Assembly: GCA_003427395.1 (NCBI GenBank)
Contig: BFEA01000137.1
Coordinates: 439,139-459,781 of the forward strand
DNA length: 20,643 nucleotides
Direction of reading: 5' to 3'
Source of the DNA: Chara braunii
Taxonomy: Eukaryota; Streptophyta; Charophyceae; Charales; Characeae
The position numbers were made by a program, and so were the translations under genes. How positions within the stretch are numbered: position 1 is the first letter of the stretch; each line of letters begins with the position of its first letter. The notes below the pieces were generated by a model. It was not told where the DNA came from and ran no database searches. It was given only the letters and a program-made list of their open reading frames with translations. Positions 1-9,460 of the stretch are shown piece by piece.

Positions 1-71
1 TTTTTTTCCAAACAAACAGCTCCATCTATTGGTGGGGAGCATCACCTGCTGGAAACCGGGTCCAGCGTCCC
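1..71 (-). mobile_element. 3' tail of a LINE (left edge, minus strand)
   Basis: Read on the minus strand, this edge ends in a run of A (T at 1-7). It shares with the 3' end of the full LINE at 16393-16504 a near-identical block, CTGGACCCGGTTTCCAG (minus strand of 65-49), and then an AATA-ATGGA...TTT..TGGAAAA ending in the same order. The middle part is shorter than in the full copy. This is most likely a truncated or diverged copy of the same LINE family, cut by the window edge. No coding part is visible. The match is by eye. Confidence 0.5.
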
Positions 72-186
72 TTGATTGTACAGCTTGAATACAGTATGTG
101 AATAGGAATAAATAAGAAATATGGTCTCACTTCATCTTCTCATTTCCTATTTCTTGTATTCCTTCATATGAAAACTCAGCCCATAT

Positions 187-235
187 CCTTTCTACAATGA
201 GCCGACCCCATTTCCTTTCTACAACGGGCCGACCC
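187..235. repeat. 27-bp tandem repeat, two units, in the hydrolase 3' flank
   Basis: CCTTTCTACAAYGRGCCGACCC occurs at 187 and again at 214 with two differences. It lies just downstream (minus-strand sense) of the stop codon of the hydrolase exon, so it is probably in the 3' untranslated region. No function is evident. Confidence 0.7.
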
Positions 236-273
236 AGTGCCGTGCTTCCTTCACTGAAGGAAAACTGCTTCCT

Positions 274-546
274 CTACTTGACATCAATCTTCTTTCCTAA
301 GGCAAAATTGCGCAATGCTTTCACCAGCGCATCTGGCTTTTCGACATGCACCACATGTCCAACCGAGGTACCTCCACCATCTGGACATTTGGAACTTGGT
401 TGTGAGAATACTTTTTCTCTCCATCTCTGTTTCGCTCATGCGAATGACGATACATTGATCGCATGATGGCTACAAACTTTGCATCCTCTGCGCCTGCAAC
501 AAACAATAGTCTGGCTGATGTCTTCGACAGTTCTTCCCATACCGGC
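274..546 (-). CDS. Terminal exon of a MenH-like alpha/beta hydrolase (PHYLLO C-terminal domain type), one-base frameshift
   Basis: Seen: on the minus strand an exon starts after a TTTCTTAG acceptor (G at 546) and encodes PVWEEL, LLFVAGAEDAKF and VQMVEVP. After a one-base frame change near 367-371 it continues with GHVVHVEKPDALVKALRNF and ends at TAG 276-274. Known: MenH enzymes (2-succinyl-6-hydroxy-2,4-cyclohexadiene-1-carboxylate synthase, menaquinone/phylloquinone pathway) have a Ser-Asp-His triad, with Asp in a G..D.KF motif and His in a GH..H.E.P motif near the C-terminus. Both are visible here (Asp codon 485-483, His codon 357-355). In plants this domain is the C-terminal part of the plastid fusion protein PHYLLO. 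Inferred: this is the last exon of such a gene; the catalytic Ser and everything upstream would be on exons to the right, and none is recognised in this window. The frameshift means either a pseudogene or a sequence error. Another alpha/beta hydrolase is possible. Confidence 0.6.
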
Positions 547-653
547 CTAAGAAACAGCATTATGATGCCATTATCACAATTTAATATCAGTATGTGGCCT
601 GCTGTCTAGCTGAATGGTATAGTCTGAAAAACATCACTGCATTTCAATGCATA
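547..653 (-). other. Intron end between the hydrolase exon and the inserted retroelement
   Basis: This short non-coding stretch precedes the exon on the minus strand. It ends in a pyrimidine-rich tract and TTCTTAG at the exon border. Its other end carries CATA (650-653), one copy of the retroelement target duplication. The chromovirus therefore sits only about 107 bp from the splice acceptor. Confidence 0.5.
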
Positions 654-923
654 TGTAATGAACCCAGTCTGGCCGATGCTCATGAGAAGTCAAACCACAA
701 GTAGTCACAGATCTGCACAAGTCTCCAGTTATGGTGAACTGATATCCAAAACAGTATCTCGTTACCAATGGACGAAAAGTGTGGAGGGAGGATAGACAGG
801 GGAGAAGGTGGAAGGAGTAGTCAAAGACCGCTGACCAACCAATCCCACTCCTTCTCCGGGCTTCTTCTCCCTCCACGTCATCAATCGATAATAGTAACAA
901 GTCTGGTAAGTTCTGAACACACA

Positions 924-928
924 GAAGT
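924..928. repeat. Target-site duplication GAAGT, left copy
   Basis: GAAGT here and at 2190-2194 brackets the solo LTR. The sister LTR has a single GAAGT at this place. Confidence 0.85.
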
Positions 929-2189
929 TGTTACATACTACATTCCACACGGGGCGTTTCAGGCCCGACGACTAGGCTGAGGGGTTCCGAGGGCCTGGAC
1001 GCGATAACCCAGGCCAGGCCGGCCCAAAGGCCGGACCTTTTAAGGCCGCCCCTTTGGCCTTCGACAACCGGTTCTAGACCAGGCCCTGCAGCCCCAGGCC
1101 CTGGGCGGGAAAAGGCCAAACGTTTCGTTTGGACCAGGCCACCATTTAGGCAGCCTGCTTCCCGAAAACCGGTCCGACCTGAACCACGGGTCGTACGATA
1201 GATCCGACGGTTCAGATCAGAGGCCACCGTGGGAGGCAAAGGCCGAACTGGCCGCCGGCCGGTATTTAGGCCCAGCCAACGGCCATTTCGGGACGAAGGG
1301 AGGACAGCAGCAGTTTAAGGAACGCTGCACTAATCTTGGTTTAGCGCAGCTCCAAGCACCGCAGCGCTGATTAGCGCTGAGTGACGGCTAGAGGTGGCAG
1401 ACGGACACTTACCGGCTTACCTGCGCAGCACCATAGCTCCAGGTTGAAGCTGCCGGTCTTCAACAGTTCCAAGGCACCAGCTTCCATCTGCAGGTAGTAG
1501 CCTGGGCGCTGACTCACCACCTCCTTCCCTCCTCTGCCCCTCTCGGATTTCTTCTTCTTCTTCTTCTTCTTCTTCAGATTTCTTCTTCCTCTCCTTCTGA
1601 CTTCCTCTTCTTCTTCTTCTTCTTCTTCTTCTTCTTCTTCTTCTTCTTCTTCTTTTTCTTCTTCAGACTGGAGACTTGATACGAGTTGGACAGAGATCAG
1701 TGATTGGACTTTGGTGGTAGGAGGCTGTGATACTTACCGGGTTCGAGACATTGGAGATGGTTGGGCTGGATACCAGGCGGCATCACAGATCGGACACCGG
1801 TTACCTTAGGATTCTGCACCTCCGACATTGGTGATTTATGGTCCACCACATTCTGATTTGTTCGGTGACATTTTGGACTACCGTATCGGTGACCTTCTGG
1901 ATTCTAGTTCGGCGACATCTGGCGTTGTCTATACCTCCCACCTCCATCATCTCTCCTCCCACCATCCATCTGTGTATGGTTGCACGGGGCCTGAAGCGTC
2001 GTCTATGATTGGCTTCAGACCCCACCATCTCACGATTGCTTGTGTGTTGACACTGTTGAGTGATGTCTGGGTGAGTTCAGCTATGTGAGTCAGTCCATTT
2101 CTCAGACTTCCGCTGTATACATGCTCATCCTATATTGGTTGATCTTTGGTTCTGCCCATACTTGGTGAAGTATTCACCAGTATGCAACA
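929..2189. mobile_element. Solo LTR of a different LTR retrotransposon (1261 bp)
   Basis: The segment begins TGTTACATACT and ends AGTATGCAACA: TG..CA termini with 10 of 11 inverted matches. It is flanked by GAAGT at 924-928 and 2190-2194, a 5-bp target duplication. The uninterrupted site is preserved in the sister LTR near 9741-9746, which lacks these 1261 bp, so the insertion is proved within the window. It contains a GGCC/CpG-rich block (about 957-1290), TTC microsatellites (1549-1674) and short ~25-bp repeats of TCGGTGACNTTCTGGA type (about 1861-1925). It holds no retroviral coding sequence. Orientation is unknown. Confidence 0.88.
1549..1674. repeat. TTC/CTT microsatellite inside the solo LTR
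   Basis: Two runs of CTT repeats, about 1549-1575 and 1606-1674, are separated by an imperfect pyrimidine stretch. The complementary strand is a GAA polypurine run. Confidence 0.9.
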
Positions 2190-2194
2190 GAAGT
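2190..2194. repeat. Target-site duplication GAAGT, right copy
   Basis: Right-hand partner of 924-928. The chromovirus LTR resumes immediately afterwards with GTGCCAGGTGGCAC. Confidence 0.85.
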
Positions 2195-2379
2195 GCCAGG
2201 TGGCACTCTTATCTCGTGAAGACCAGGAAGACAACAGCAAAATACGGTAACGACGTCAACCTCAGGTGAGTACCCAATCCCAATCACCCACAGATCCCGA
2301 TATCCCTCCTTGTCACAAGACTCACAACCAGTCACCTCATGTAGACAGCGGGCCTATGCCACGTCAGATGTAGAGAAAG

Positions 2380-2530
2380 GTGGCATGCTCCACATCATTA
2401 ATGAAGACAGGTGGCAGTTCCACATCAGCAGCACAATGTAGGCAGGTGGCAGCGCCACATCAGCAATGCAGAAAAGAGGCATGCACCACATCAGCAGAGT
2501 AGACAAGTGCCAGCGCCACATCAGCAATGC
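2380..2530. repeat. Palindrome array in the 3' LTR, five units of ~31 bp
   Basis: Units start at 2380, 2411, 2446, 2476 and 2507, spacings 31, 35, 30 and 31. Each has the form GTGGC, a 3-4 base spacer, GCCAC, then ATCAGCA. The clearest unit is GTGGCAGCGCCACATCAGCA at 2446. Several arms carry single changes. A preceding GCCACGTCAG lies at 2358-2367. The sister array is at 9924-10127. Confidence 0.85.
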
Positions 2531-3117
2531 CTGGCGCGCATAACACTGGCAGAAAGCGCTAGCATGTTGTCACAACCCCCGCGTCGTTGTCCACAGTGCA
2601 TGCGCACAGCCAGCGTCAAGCCAGCGTCTCGCCAACGCCATTCTAGCGTCAATGCCAGCGTTTAGTCATAGTCGAGCCAGCGTCCAAGCAGCATAGCAAG
2701 ACTGAATGTTGTACAACTCGAGACCAGTCCATTTGTATTGTTTGATGAGGCTGTCTGGCCTCGGGTCCCCTCCTCACAGTCGTTCAAATCGACTCACAAC
2801 CGAGGGTATGGATTGCGTACAGTTGCAGACTTCCCCTTGGATTTGATGCTGTCTAGGTACCTGCATAGAAGCAAATGTGTGCGTCTGACCGGCGGCCTGG
2901 GCTGGGTACACTTTGACATTGACCGTTGGGGTTTTCGACAATTGACTTTAGTCAACTGCACCTCGCTCAGATCCTGAATCTTTAGCTGGGGTCTTTTCCC
3001 CTTTTTGGCCGGGGCCTGGGTGTGGCTTGGCGAGGCCCTCAGTTTTCCACGAGGCATACAACATGGGTTATTGCATTCCTGCCGGCCCAATTTTCGAGTT
3101 CCATCGCAGAAAAGTCA

Positions 3118-3309
3118 TCAAATTCCTTTTAGCCCATGTTCATATGCAACAACAATATCAGGAGCAGTAGGTAGGAGTTCTTTCTTACTAAACCATCTGG
3201 CTTCAAATGGAGGTTGAGACTTGAACTTCACCTTGTACTACTTCTCGGGTCTTCCTCTGCCACCTGTAGAAAAATAACCATATTCCAGAATTTTCTCAAC
3301 TTCGTATCC
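3118..3309 (-). pseudogene. Chromodomain at the pol C-terminus, with one internal stop
   Basis: The minus strand encodes GYEVEKILEYGYFS, then a Gly/Arg-rich turn, a TAG stop at 3240-3238, YKVKFKSQPPFEARWFSKKEL and a tail PDIVVAYEHGLKGI, ending at TGA 3120-3118. The YEVEKIL start, the YKVKFK beta strand, the EARW motif and a final helix match the chromodomain fold found at the end of chromovirus integrases. In that family the domain is thought to guide integration to particular chromatin. Apart from the stop it stays in one frame, better preserved than most of pol. It ends only 43 bp before the 3' LTR. Confidence 0.8.
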
Positions 3310-4440
3310 TCCATTTATAGAGGGTGGAAACATAGATGGTCTGTTCGGAAGTTATCTCCTTCTACATACGGTAGCAGTTTAGACGCGTGAAAGACAAGGT
3401 AGGTCCTTAGGTGTGGGGGTACATCGATTCGATAGGAAGGTCCATCTGCATCCCAATCACCTTGAGAACTTCCCAGGGACCACAGACAACAGTTTTTGAG
3501 ATACGTTCTCTTCTAAGGTAAATTTTTTTGACTTTACCCATACCAGATCTTCTTCTTGGAGCTGCGATGGCCAACGATGTTTGTTGGCCTGCTCAATCAT
3601 TTGAAGTTGGACTTTTTGGATATTCTCTTTTACCTTCTTAATATCTTCTTCATATAAAACTTCAATTTCACGGGTTCTTGAAGGTAACCTTTGAATTTGT
3701 TTTTTTTTTTATGCAGTGCATTTGGTGTTCGTCCTGTAACAGTATATATACTGTTGTTATAGGCATTAACAATCTTAGGTAAGTTCTCATCCAAATCTAT
3801 GTGATCAGGTCGGACATACATTCGCAAAAGTTGTCGGCATAGACGGTTCATTTGCTCAGTTTGACCATTCGTTTCAAGATGTCGGTCTGACGGTATGGTC
3901 AACCTGGTGCCATAAACTTCCATCAACTTTTGCCATTGCAAACTAGTAAACCGAACATCCTTGTCAGAGACAATGGTTTTCGGGAATCCATACTCCATCG
4001 CATCTGAAACTTCTGAGTGACCAGTTCGGTTCTAGGTTCGTCAGGCAAAGGAATGAACATAGCATACTTAGAGAATCTATCTACAATGACCATTACCTAA
4101 CTGTTGCCATTTCAACTCTTAGAGAGACTTAAAAAGTCTATAGAGATAGACTCACTTGGCTCACTTAGAATAGGCAGTGGTCTCAGCAGTCCTAACGGAT
4201 TCTCATGCGAGGGCTTGTTCCTCTGACAAACAAGATAAATCCGCACGTATGCTAGTACATCTTCCTTTATTCCTTTCCATTCAAAACGCTGTCGAATATC
4301 GGCATACGTCTTCTTGAAACCAAAATGGTCTTCCGCATCATGGCATTCCCTAACGATTAAGCTTTTGATTGGTTTTTTGTGGGGAACATACAATCTCTCT
4401 TCGATTTTATCTAGAAAGAAGAGTAAGTCATCAGTCATTC
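3310..4440 (-). pseudogene. Integrase of the chromovirus (fragmented)
   Basis: Integrase joins element cDNA to host DNA. The zinc-binding part (about 4390-4220) has ECHDAEDHFGF and YLVCQRNK; the expected C-x2-C is Y-x2-C, so one zinc ligand is lost. The catalytic core shows SISIDFL near 4120 (first Asp), VMVIVDRFSKYA near 4085 in another frame, then IVSDKDVRF (second Asp) and ETNGQTEQMNR (the Glu of DDE) between 3998 and 3840. The C-terminal part, before the chromodomain, shows PPHLRTYLVFHASKLLPYVE (about 3425-3365). At least three frames are used, so no functional protein is possible. Confidence 0.88.
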
Positions 4441-4559
4441 AATATTCTGGAAATAACTCAGGGTTCTTTCGTAGAGTCTCAATGATAGGACTCCAAATAG
4501 GATCACTCCCATACCCCTTCCGAATTTGTTCTTTCAGTTCGTTTTCGATATCGAGCTAG

Positions 4560-4990
4560 GAGACAATAGTTTCAAAGAAATCTGCACGTCTGGATAAAGC
4601 ATCCGCAACCACATTAGACTTACCTTTGATTGTTTTCAACTCAAAGTCTAAGGTATCAAAAAAAGCGTACCATCTCAGAGAGTCGAGGTTGTCTTGGTCC
4701 ACTTTAAAGTAGAGTGGTCAGAATAGACAGTAAAGTGTCTTTCTAACAAGTAGTGTTTCCAGGTGTTCAGTGCAACAACTAAGGCATACAATTCTCTTTC
4801 ATAGGTGGAGTTAGTCACTTTCTCTGACCTCAATCTCCTGGACATAAACTCAATAGGCCTATATCCCTTACCGTTATCCTGTTGTAGCACAACCCCAATT
4901 TCATACTGACTTGTGTTAGTCGTGACGATGAAAGGGAGAGAAAGGTCAGCAATTTTTAAGACAGGGTAGTGAGTCAAAACATGCTTTAAC
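4560..4990 (-). pseudogene. RNase H domain of the chromovirus
   Basis: The frame 4977-4675 encodes LPFIVTTNTSQYEIGVVLQQ, RPIEFMSRRL, TYERELYALVVALNTWKHYL and YSDHSTLKW. It continues in another frame to GKSNVVADALSRRADF, the usual end of this domain in gypsy pol. The first catalytic Asp of the VTTDAS-type motif is Asn here. The Glu in YERELYAL and the Asp in YSDH remain. It would degrade the RNA strand of the RNA-DNA hybrid during cDNA synthesis. Confidence 0.85.
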
Positions 4991-6053
4991 TTCCTAAATA
5001 ATGATTCACAATCTTTGTCTCACAACCAAAATTTTTCTTTCTTCAACAGTCTTCTCATAAGAGCAACTATCAAGGAGAAGTTTTTCACGAACTTTTTGTA
5101 GTAACTGGCGAGTCCTAAAAAAAACCTGAGTTCAGTGACAGTCTTAGGTTGAGATCAATCTCTGATTGTTGTGATTTTCTTATTTTTGGGCCTTAGTCCT
5201 TCTTCATTCACTATGTGCCCTAAATTAGGCTAAATATAATACTTCAGGCTTAGCGAATTCAAACTTCTTAGGATTAATTTTGAAGTTGTCTTTATGCAAC
5301 TTCTGAAGAACCATTCGTAGATGTTTCTCATAATCCTCAAGTGTTTTGCTATACAGGAGGATGTCATCGAGATAGACAATTGCGAATCGGTCCAACCATT
5401 GACGAAACAACTCGTTCATGAACCTTTGAAAGGTTGCAGGAGCGTTAGTCAATCCGAAAGGCGTAACCACAAACTCATAGTGACCATACCTGGTTCGGAA
5501 GACGGTCTTATGTTGATCTTTACGAGCCACCTCGATTTGATGGTATTTTGACTTGAGATCAATCTTGCTAAAGTACCTGCATCTCTGTAGTTAATCCAAT
5601 AAATCGTCAATGTGTGGAAGAGACTCCGCGCTTTTGACAGTGACATCATTCAAACCACGATAGTTAATACAAAGTCTAAGTTCACCTTTTTTTTTGGCAC
5701 AAATAAGACAGGGGCACCATTAGGAGATGAGTTGGGTCGAATCCATCATTTCTCAGTAAATTCTTGTAGTTGCTTACGCAATTCATCAAGTTCTTTATAG
5801 ACATTCGGTAAATAGGACCCTTGAGAATCTTGCTTTCGGGAATAATTTCGATCGTGTGCTTGATAGCACGCTCAGTGATTCCCGTCGGCTCACTCTGCAA
5901 GTCCTTATATTCGTCAAAAAGTCTTTTGATAGAAGTAGGATAGGATGAGGAACACTCACCTGCTTGTTTAACAAGCACCATCATCACATCGTGATCCAAC
6001 TTCTTAGAGACCATTGACCTGAAGGCTGGGTAACTCATGCAATAGAAAGACAT
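4991..6053 (-). pseudogene. Reverse transcriptase of the chromovirus (fragmented)
   Basis: An approach segment (6053-5682) has LFDEYKDLQSEPTGITERAI and GPIYRMSIK, the gypsy PYRMS motif region. The core at 5530-5225 has TRYGHYEFVVTPFGLTNAPA, TFQRFMNELFR and FAIVYLDDILLYS; the catalytic YLDD Asp pair is at 5368-5363. The thumb and connection (5225-4990) is recognisable only by changing frames, with YYKKFVKNFS-like residues. The frame changes several times between 5800 and 5530, and again after 5225. It is a clear Ty3/gypsy RT, inactive as it stands. Confidence 0.92.
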
Positions 6054-6099
6054 AGTAGAATCAAAGTCAGACCTATAATATAATTTTATAACTCGAAAT

Positions 6100-6627
6100 T
6101 CAGACTTATCGTCCTTTAATTTGACAATTTTTTCTTTGAATTTACCTTATGGGTTGGCTTCTCATGCCAATTCATACCAGAATCATGTCGAAGGGTAAAT
6201 TATTTTCTATAAGGAAGGATATTTCATGTAAGATCTTTCTACCTTCTTTTGTCCTGAAAAAACACTGAACACAATCGACGTATTGAGAGACAATGATCGT
6301 GTTTTTGTTAACCAGCATATACGTGATAGGTCGAGGTAAATCCTTTACCTTCATTTCCAAATGTAATTTGCATATTGCATTCTCTGGCATGTAAGACCGT
6401 GTTCATCCTGGATCTAACAGTGCACCTACTCGTGTGTGCGCAATCTCAATATCTGTGATTGTCAACTCACCCTTAGACTTAGTTTTTTTCGCCCACGAAC
6501 TCCGTAGTGCTATGAGTTCATTGTCGAACTCGTCAAGGGAATCGTCCTGTGAGAGAAAATAGAGTACAGTGTCAGGGTGTTTTGGACGACGGGCGAAAAA
6601 AGAGTTATCCACTGCCTTAAGAGTCAA
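6100..6627 (-). pseudogene. Aspartic protease region of the chromovirus
   Basis: The frame 6627-6403 ends in HTRVGALLDPG, with an in-frame TGA at 6405-6403. Reading resumes with TRSYMPENAICKL (6390 onward). LLD.G.TRS is the active-site motif of retroelement proteases, with the catalytic Asp codon at 6414-6412. Here the stop falls inside it. Further on, LPFDMIL is followed by a one-base frame change into GMNWHEKP, the ILGM.W landmark of this family. The region normally processes the Gag-Pol polyprotein. Confidence 0.75.
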
Positions 6628-6704
6628 GGGGTTAGAAGGGTTTGTTGACGCCTTACCTTTATCTTTGTCTAAACCCTTTGACTCAATAGGAGCAGATACT
6701 ACTC

Positions 6705-8287
6705 CTACTGACTGCTCACTTTTGGGTTATGGATGAGTGAGCACCAGGCTATCACGTGCCCCACGGTACCACACTTGAGATATTGACGGTTGTCCATTTT
6801 GAACTGTCGCTCCTCCCATGTCATCCCCATTTTCTCCCATGGCTTCCCAAATGCTATGTGGGGATGCTCAGAGAACGAGCGTGGTCTCCTTTTCTTCTTC
6901 CACTGACCCTGGTCTCCCTTGTTGGCCGTTACGACAGTGACATCACCCTTCTCAAATTCACTGCTGTCATTACCTCCTCCTCCCTCAGACCCGTCGAGGG
7001 GTAACTTCTCTACAGGGTCATCGTCAAACACAACAAGCATGTGGTTCTGACCTTTTTGCCGCCAAAGGACCCGCTTACCATACCCCCCAACCGGTCCTGA
7101 CTTTACCACCGAAGCATGCGTACCTTTCACTTGAGCGGCCATCTGCTCTCGTTGGAGAGCGAGATCGCAAAACTGCCGATAATTATACTTCCCAGACTTA
7201 GTTTTTGCCACGAGCTGTCCGCGAATGGGCTTGGACAGTGCACGTCAGTATATGCATAGAACCTGGTTAACCTGTAAGTTCAACCTGGGTACCTGCTAAA
7301 GACGGTCAACCTCACGAGACAACGCATCCACGGAAGTCAACGTTTCTTGTCGATGGTGGTGAGTTCGCCGAAGGCCTTATTGACCGTTATCTTGTCAAGA
7401 AACCTCTTCTTTATTTTTTGGAGACATTGCTTGAGGTTCAGGGTCTTAGCCCATTCACCGATATCCTCGAAACCAGCGACATTGGCTTTGGACAATACCC
7501 ATTCCTTGACCATTCCTCCCAGACAAGAAGTTGAAAAAGCGACTTGGCTCTCGGGCTCAACAGGTGTGGTCCCGACATAAGTCTGGATTTCCGCAATCCA
7601 TAACAACAAATTCTCATCTTTCTTGTTATTATATGTAAACGACAATTTCATTTTCACTTTCTCCGTCTTTGGTTTTTCTGCCTCCTTGGCTGGTTCTTTC
7701 TTCTTGGTGGGTTCTTCCTTCTTTTCGGCCGGTCTCTCAGGTTCTTTCTTAGAACTTTCAGACTTCTCCAACATGACTCTCCTCGTTGCATCCTTCATTA
7801 ATTTCTCCTCAGGTTTTTTTTTCACTAACTCCCCCTGGTCTCCTCCTCAACTCCCACCTTGTCTTTTCTTTTCAGGAGTCTAGTTACTATCTCCAATGAG
7901 ACAGTGTTGCTATCAATTTTCCTCTCGAGATGAACAAAGTAGGCCATTATAGATTGAAGAAGGGATGCAAACCCATTGCCTGTTTCTTCGTAGTGGAACT
8001 TCTGTCTTAGTTCCTCCATTACCCTTTCTTCTTCTTCTTGCTGTTCCCGTTGTCTTTAGAGTTCTTCAATCTTTCTTCTTTCTTCCCTCAGTGTGTCTTT
8101 CTGATTGTCTGACATTCTCCTCCATTATCTCCATAGGCAATTGCGATTCCACTTTCTTTTCTTTTTCCTCTTTTTTTCTCTTCTTTCTTTCTTGTTTCAT
8201 CTTGCCCAGATTCTCGTTGATATACTGGTCAAGGCTCATTCACCCTTCCTTTATGAGGTCCTCGATCTTTTTGTCGGTCTCCATCAT
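6705..8287 (-). pseudogene. Gag of the chromovirus (fragmented)
   Basis: The probable start is the ATG at 8287-8285 (METDKKIEDLIKEG), followed by a Lys/Glu-rich, probably coiled-coil N-terminus with stops and frame changes to about 7825. A Lys/Glu/Pro-rich linker then leads to a capsid-like stretch (7660-7337) with LLLWIAEIQTYV, VKEWVLSKANVAG and IKKRFLDK, typical of the retrotransposon Gag family. A frame change leads to VAKTKSGKYNYRQFCDLALQ (7215 on), an acidic Gly/Ser linker, and a C-terminal zinc knuckle YLKCGTVGHVIAWC. The canonical knuckle is C-x2-C-x4-H-x4-C; the first Cys is Tyr (codon 6782-6780). Gag would form the particle and bind element RNA. Confidence 0.8.
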
Positions 8288-9448
8288 TTAAACGGCTGTC
8301 TTTGCGGCTTTCAATTTATCTTTTGCGGCACGCAGATTGAATTGGTCGTGAATCAGTTATGAACCGACACCATGTACCTCACCGAGAAACTGGTGGAGAA
8401 AGCCGATCAAAGTCTGTCTTCTTGTTTTAATTTGACCACGGGTCTTCAGTTCCACCCCTTCTTCATCAGCGTAAACAGTGAGAGGGGAAAGAAGAAGAGC
8501 GCTATGAACCAGGTGAGAATAGAGGCACGCAGGCATTTCCAGAGGTAAGTGATTTTTCCCATCGTGTAGATACCGCACAATAAATGAAATTAAAGACAAA
8601 ATAAATTCCATGACGCACGCAACTTCTTCAACAAGAATTATTCAAGACAGATTCAAAGAAACAGGTTCTCAATCGATTTCCTAATCTAACTTTGTTGTCT
8701 GTTTTCTGTGTGATGACGTCCTACGGTAATATACAGGTACCACAGCCACGACCAGTGTGATCAAGACAACAACACACTTGTAAGTATACACAACAACCAC
8801 AAAACAACCAACAGGTAAATATGTCAGCCAACGCAACAGCACAATTAATGATTAACTTCCTCTCTATACGGCTATACCATCTGTAGAAGCAATGCAACCA
8901 ATTTCGTCCACCGACACTCAAGAGCACACTCAACACTTTACCCTCAGCAGCATGTTATGCATGCCACGTGTCACCCCTGGAATGCCAACTCAACAGCTGA
9001 AAAAGAGTCTGCCACGTCAGAAAGTCAAACACCTGAAAGGTCTACTAAGGAGATGCCACATCAGCAATGCATGTCTGCACACACAAAACACTAACATGCC
9101 ACGTCAGCCATGCGCATCAACAACAGGTATTCACAACACAGGTATATGCCACGTCGGACCAGGTCCTCCCAGAATGCCACATAGGCAGTGCGCCACATCA
9201 GCGGTCCTTATCTCTCTCTTGACCAACGCCACGCCAGCCTATTGCTAACGAAGCTATCGCCGGTATCTCGAAGTCTTCAGTGCAGCTACCTCATCATCTT
9301 CGAGGAAGGCTGCACGCTTATGTAATACTTGAATGCCTAGACTTGTGGTCACGAGCGTTAATAAACACGTTTCGTTTTGCACATGCAGCACCTCCCATTT
9401 TTTGGGTGTTATGTCCGCACCTAACAACAGATTGCGATGAAGGAGTAT
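8288..9448 (-). other. Chromovirus 5' leader, non-coding
   Basis: About 1.16 kb between the primer-binding site and gag. No recognisable protein is encoded on either strand. The part 8960-9235 is filled with GCCACGTCAG-type motifs. The part 8600-8900 is AC-rich without clear structure. Long leaders of this kind usually carry packaging and translation signals, but none can be pointed to here. Confidence 0.6.
8963..9235. promoter_or_regulatory. Cluster of GCCACGTCAG-like sites in the leader
   Basis: Sites are seen at 8963 (GCCACGTGTC), 9011 (GCCACGTCAG), 9055 (GCCACATCAG), 9098 (GCCACGTCAG), 9148 (GCCACGTCGG), 9176 (GCCACATAGG), 9192 (GCCACATCAG) and weakly at 9227. The core CCACGTCA is the reverse of TGACGTGG, a known ACGT-core target of plant bZIP factors. 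Whether these act as enhancer sites is inferred. Spacing is irregular, unlike the LTR array. Confidence 0.5.
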
Positions 9449-9460
9449 GCTCTGACAACA
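9449..9460 (-). other. Primer-binding site (initiator-Met tRNA type, 10 of 12)
   Basis: Three bases inside the 5' LTR border, the minus strand reads TGTTGTCAGAGC. The plant initiator methionine tRNA PBS is TGGTATCAGAGC; ten of twelve positions match. Its place and strand confirm that the right-hand LTR is the 5' LTR and that the element is transcribed leftward. Confidence 0.75.

Larger units (their letters stand above)
654..3075 (-). repeat. 3' LTR of the chromovirus, interrupted by a solo LTR
   Basis: The LTR is 654-928 plus 2195-3075, interrupted by the foreign solo LTR and its duplicated GAAGT; without these it is about 1.16 kb. It aligns to the split 5' LTR: 654-928 with 9464-9746, 2195-2670 with 9747-10260, and 2660-3075 with 17224-17643. 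It includes five units of a ~31-bp palindrome array (2380-2530). It lies on the left because the element is on the minus strand. Confidence 0.9.

Noticed and set aside
931-1239. A 102-codon Gly/Arg-rich frame in the GGCC-rich block
   Set aside because: It lies wholly inside the solo LTR and reflects base composition; no conserved motif.
3076-3098. Polypurine tract next to the 3' LTR
   Set aside because: The minus strand here is interrupted by several pyrimidines; too weak to annotate as a functional tract.
8000-8300. Plus-strand frames rich in Phe, Leu and Ser resembling membrane proteins
   Set aside because: They are antisense to the Lys/Glu-rich gag N-terminus.
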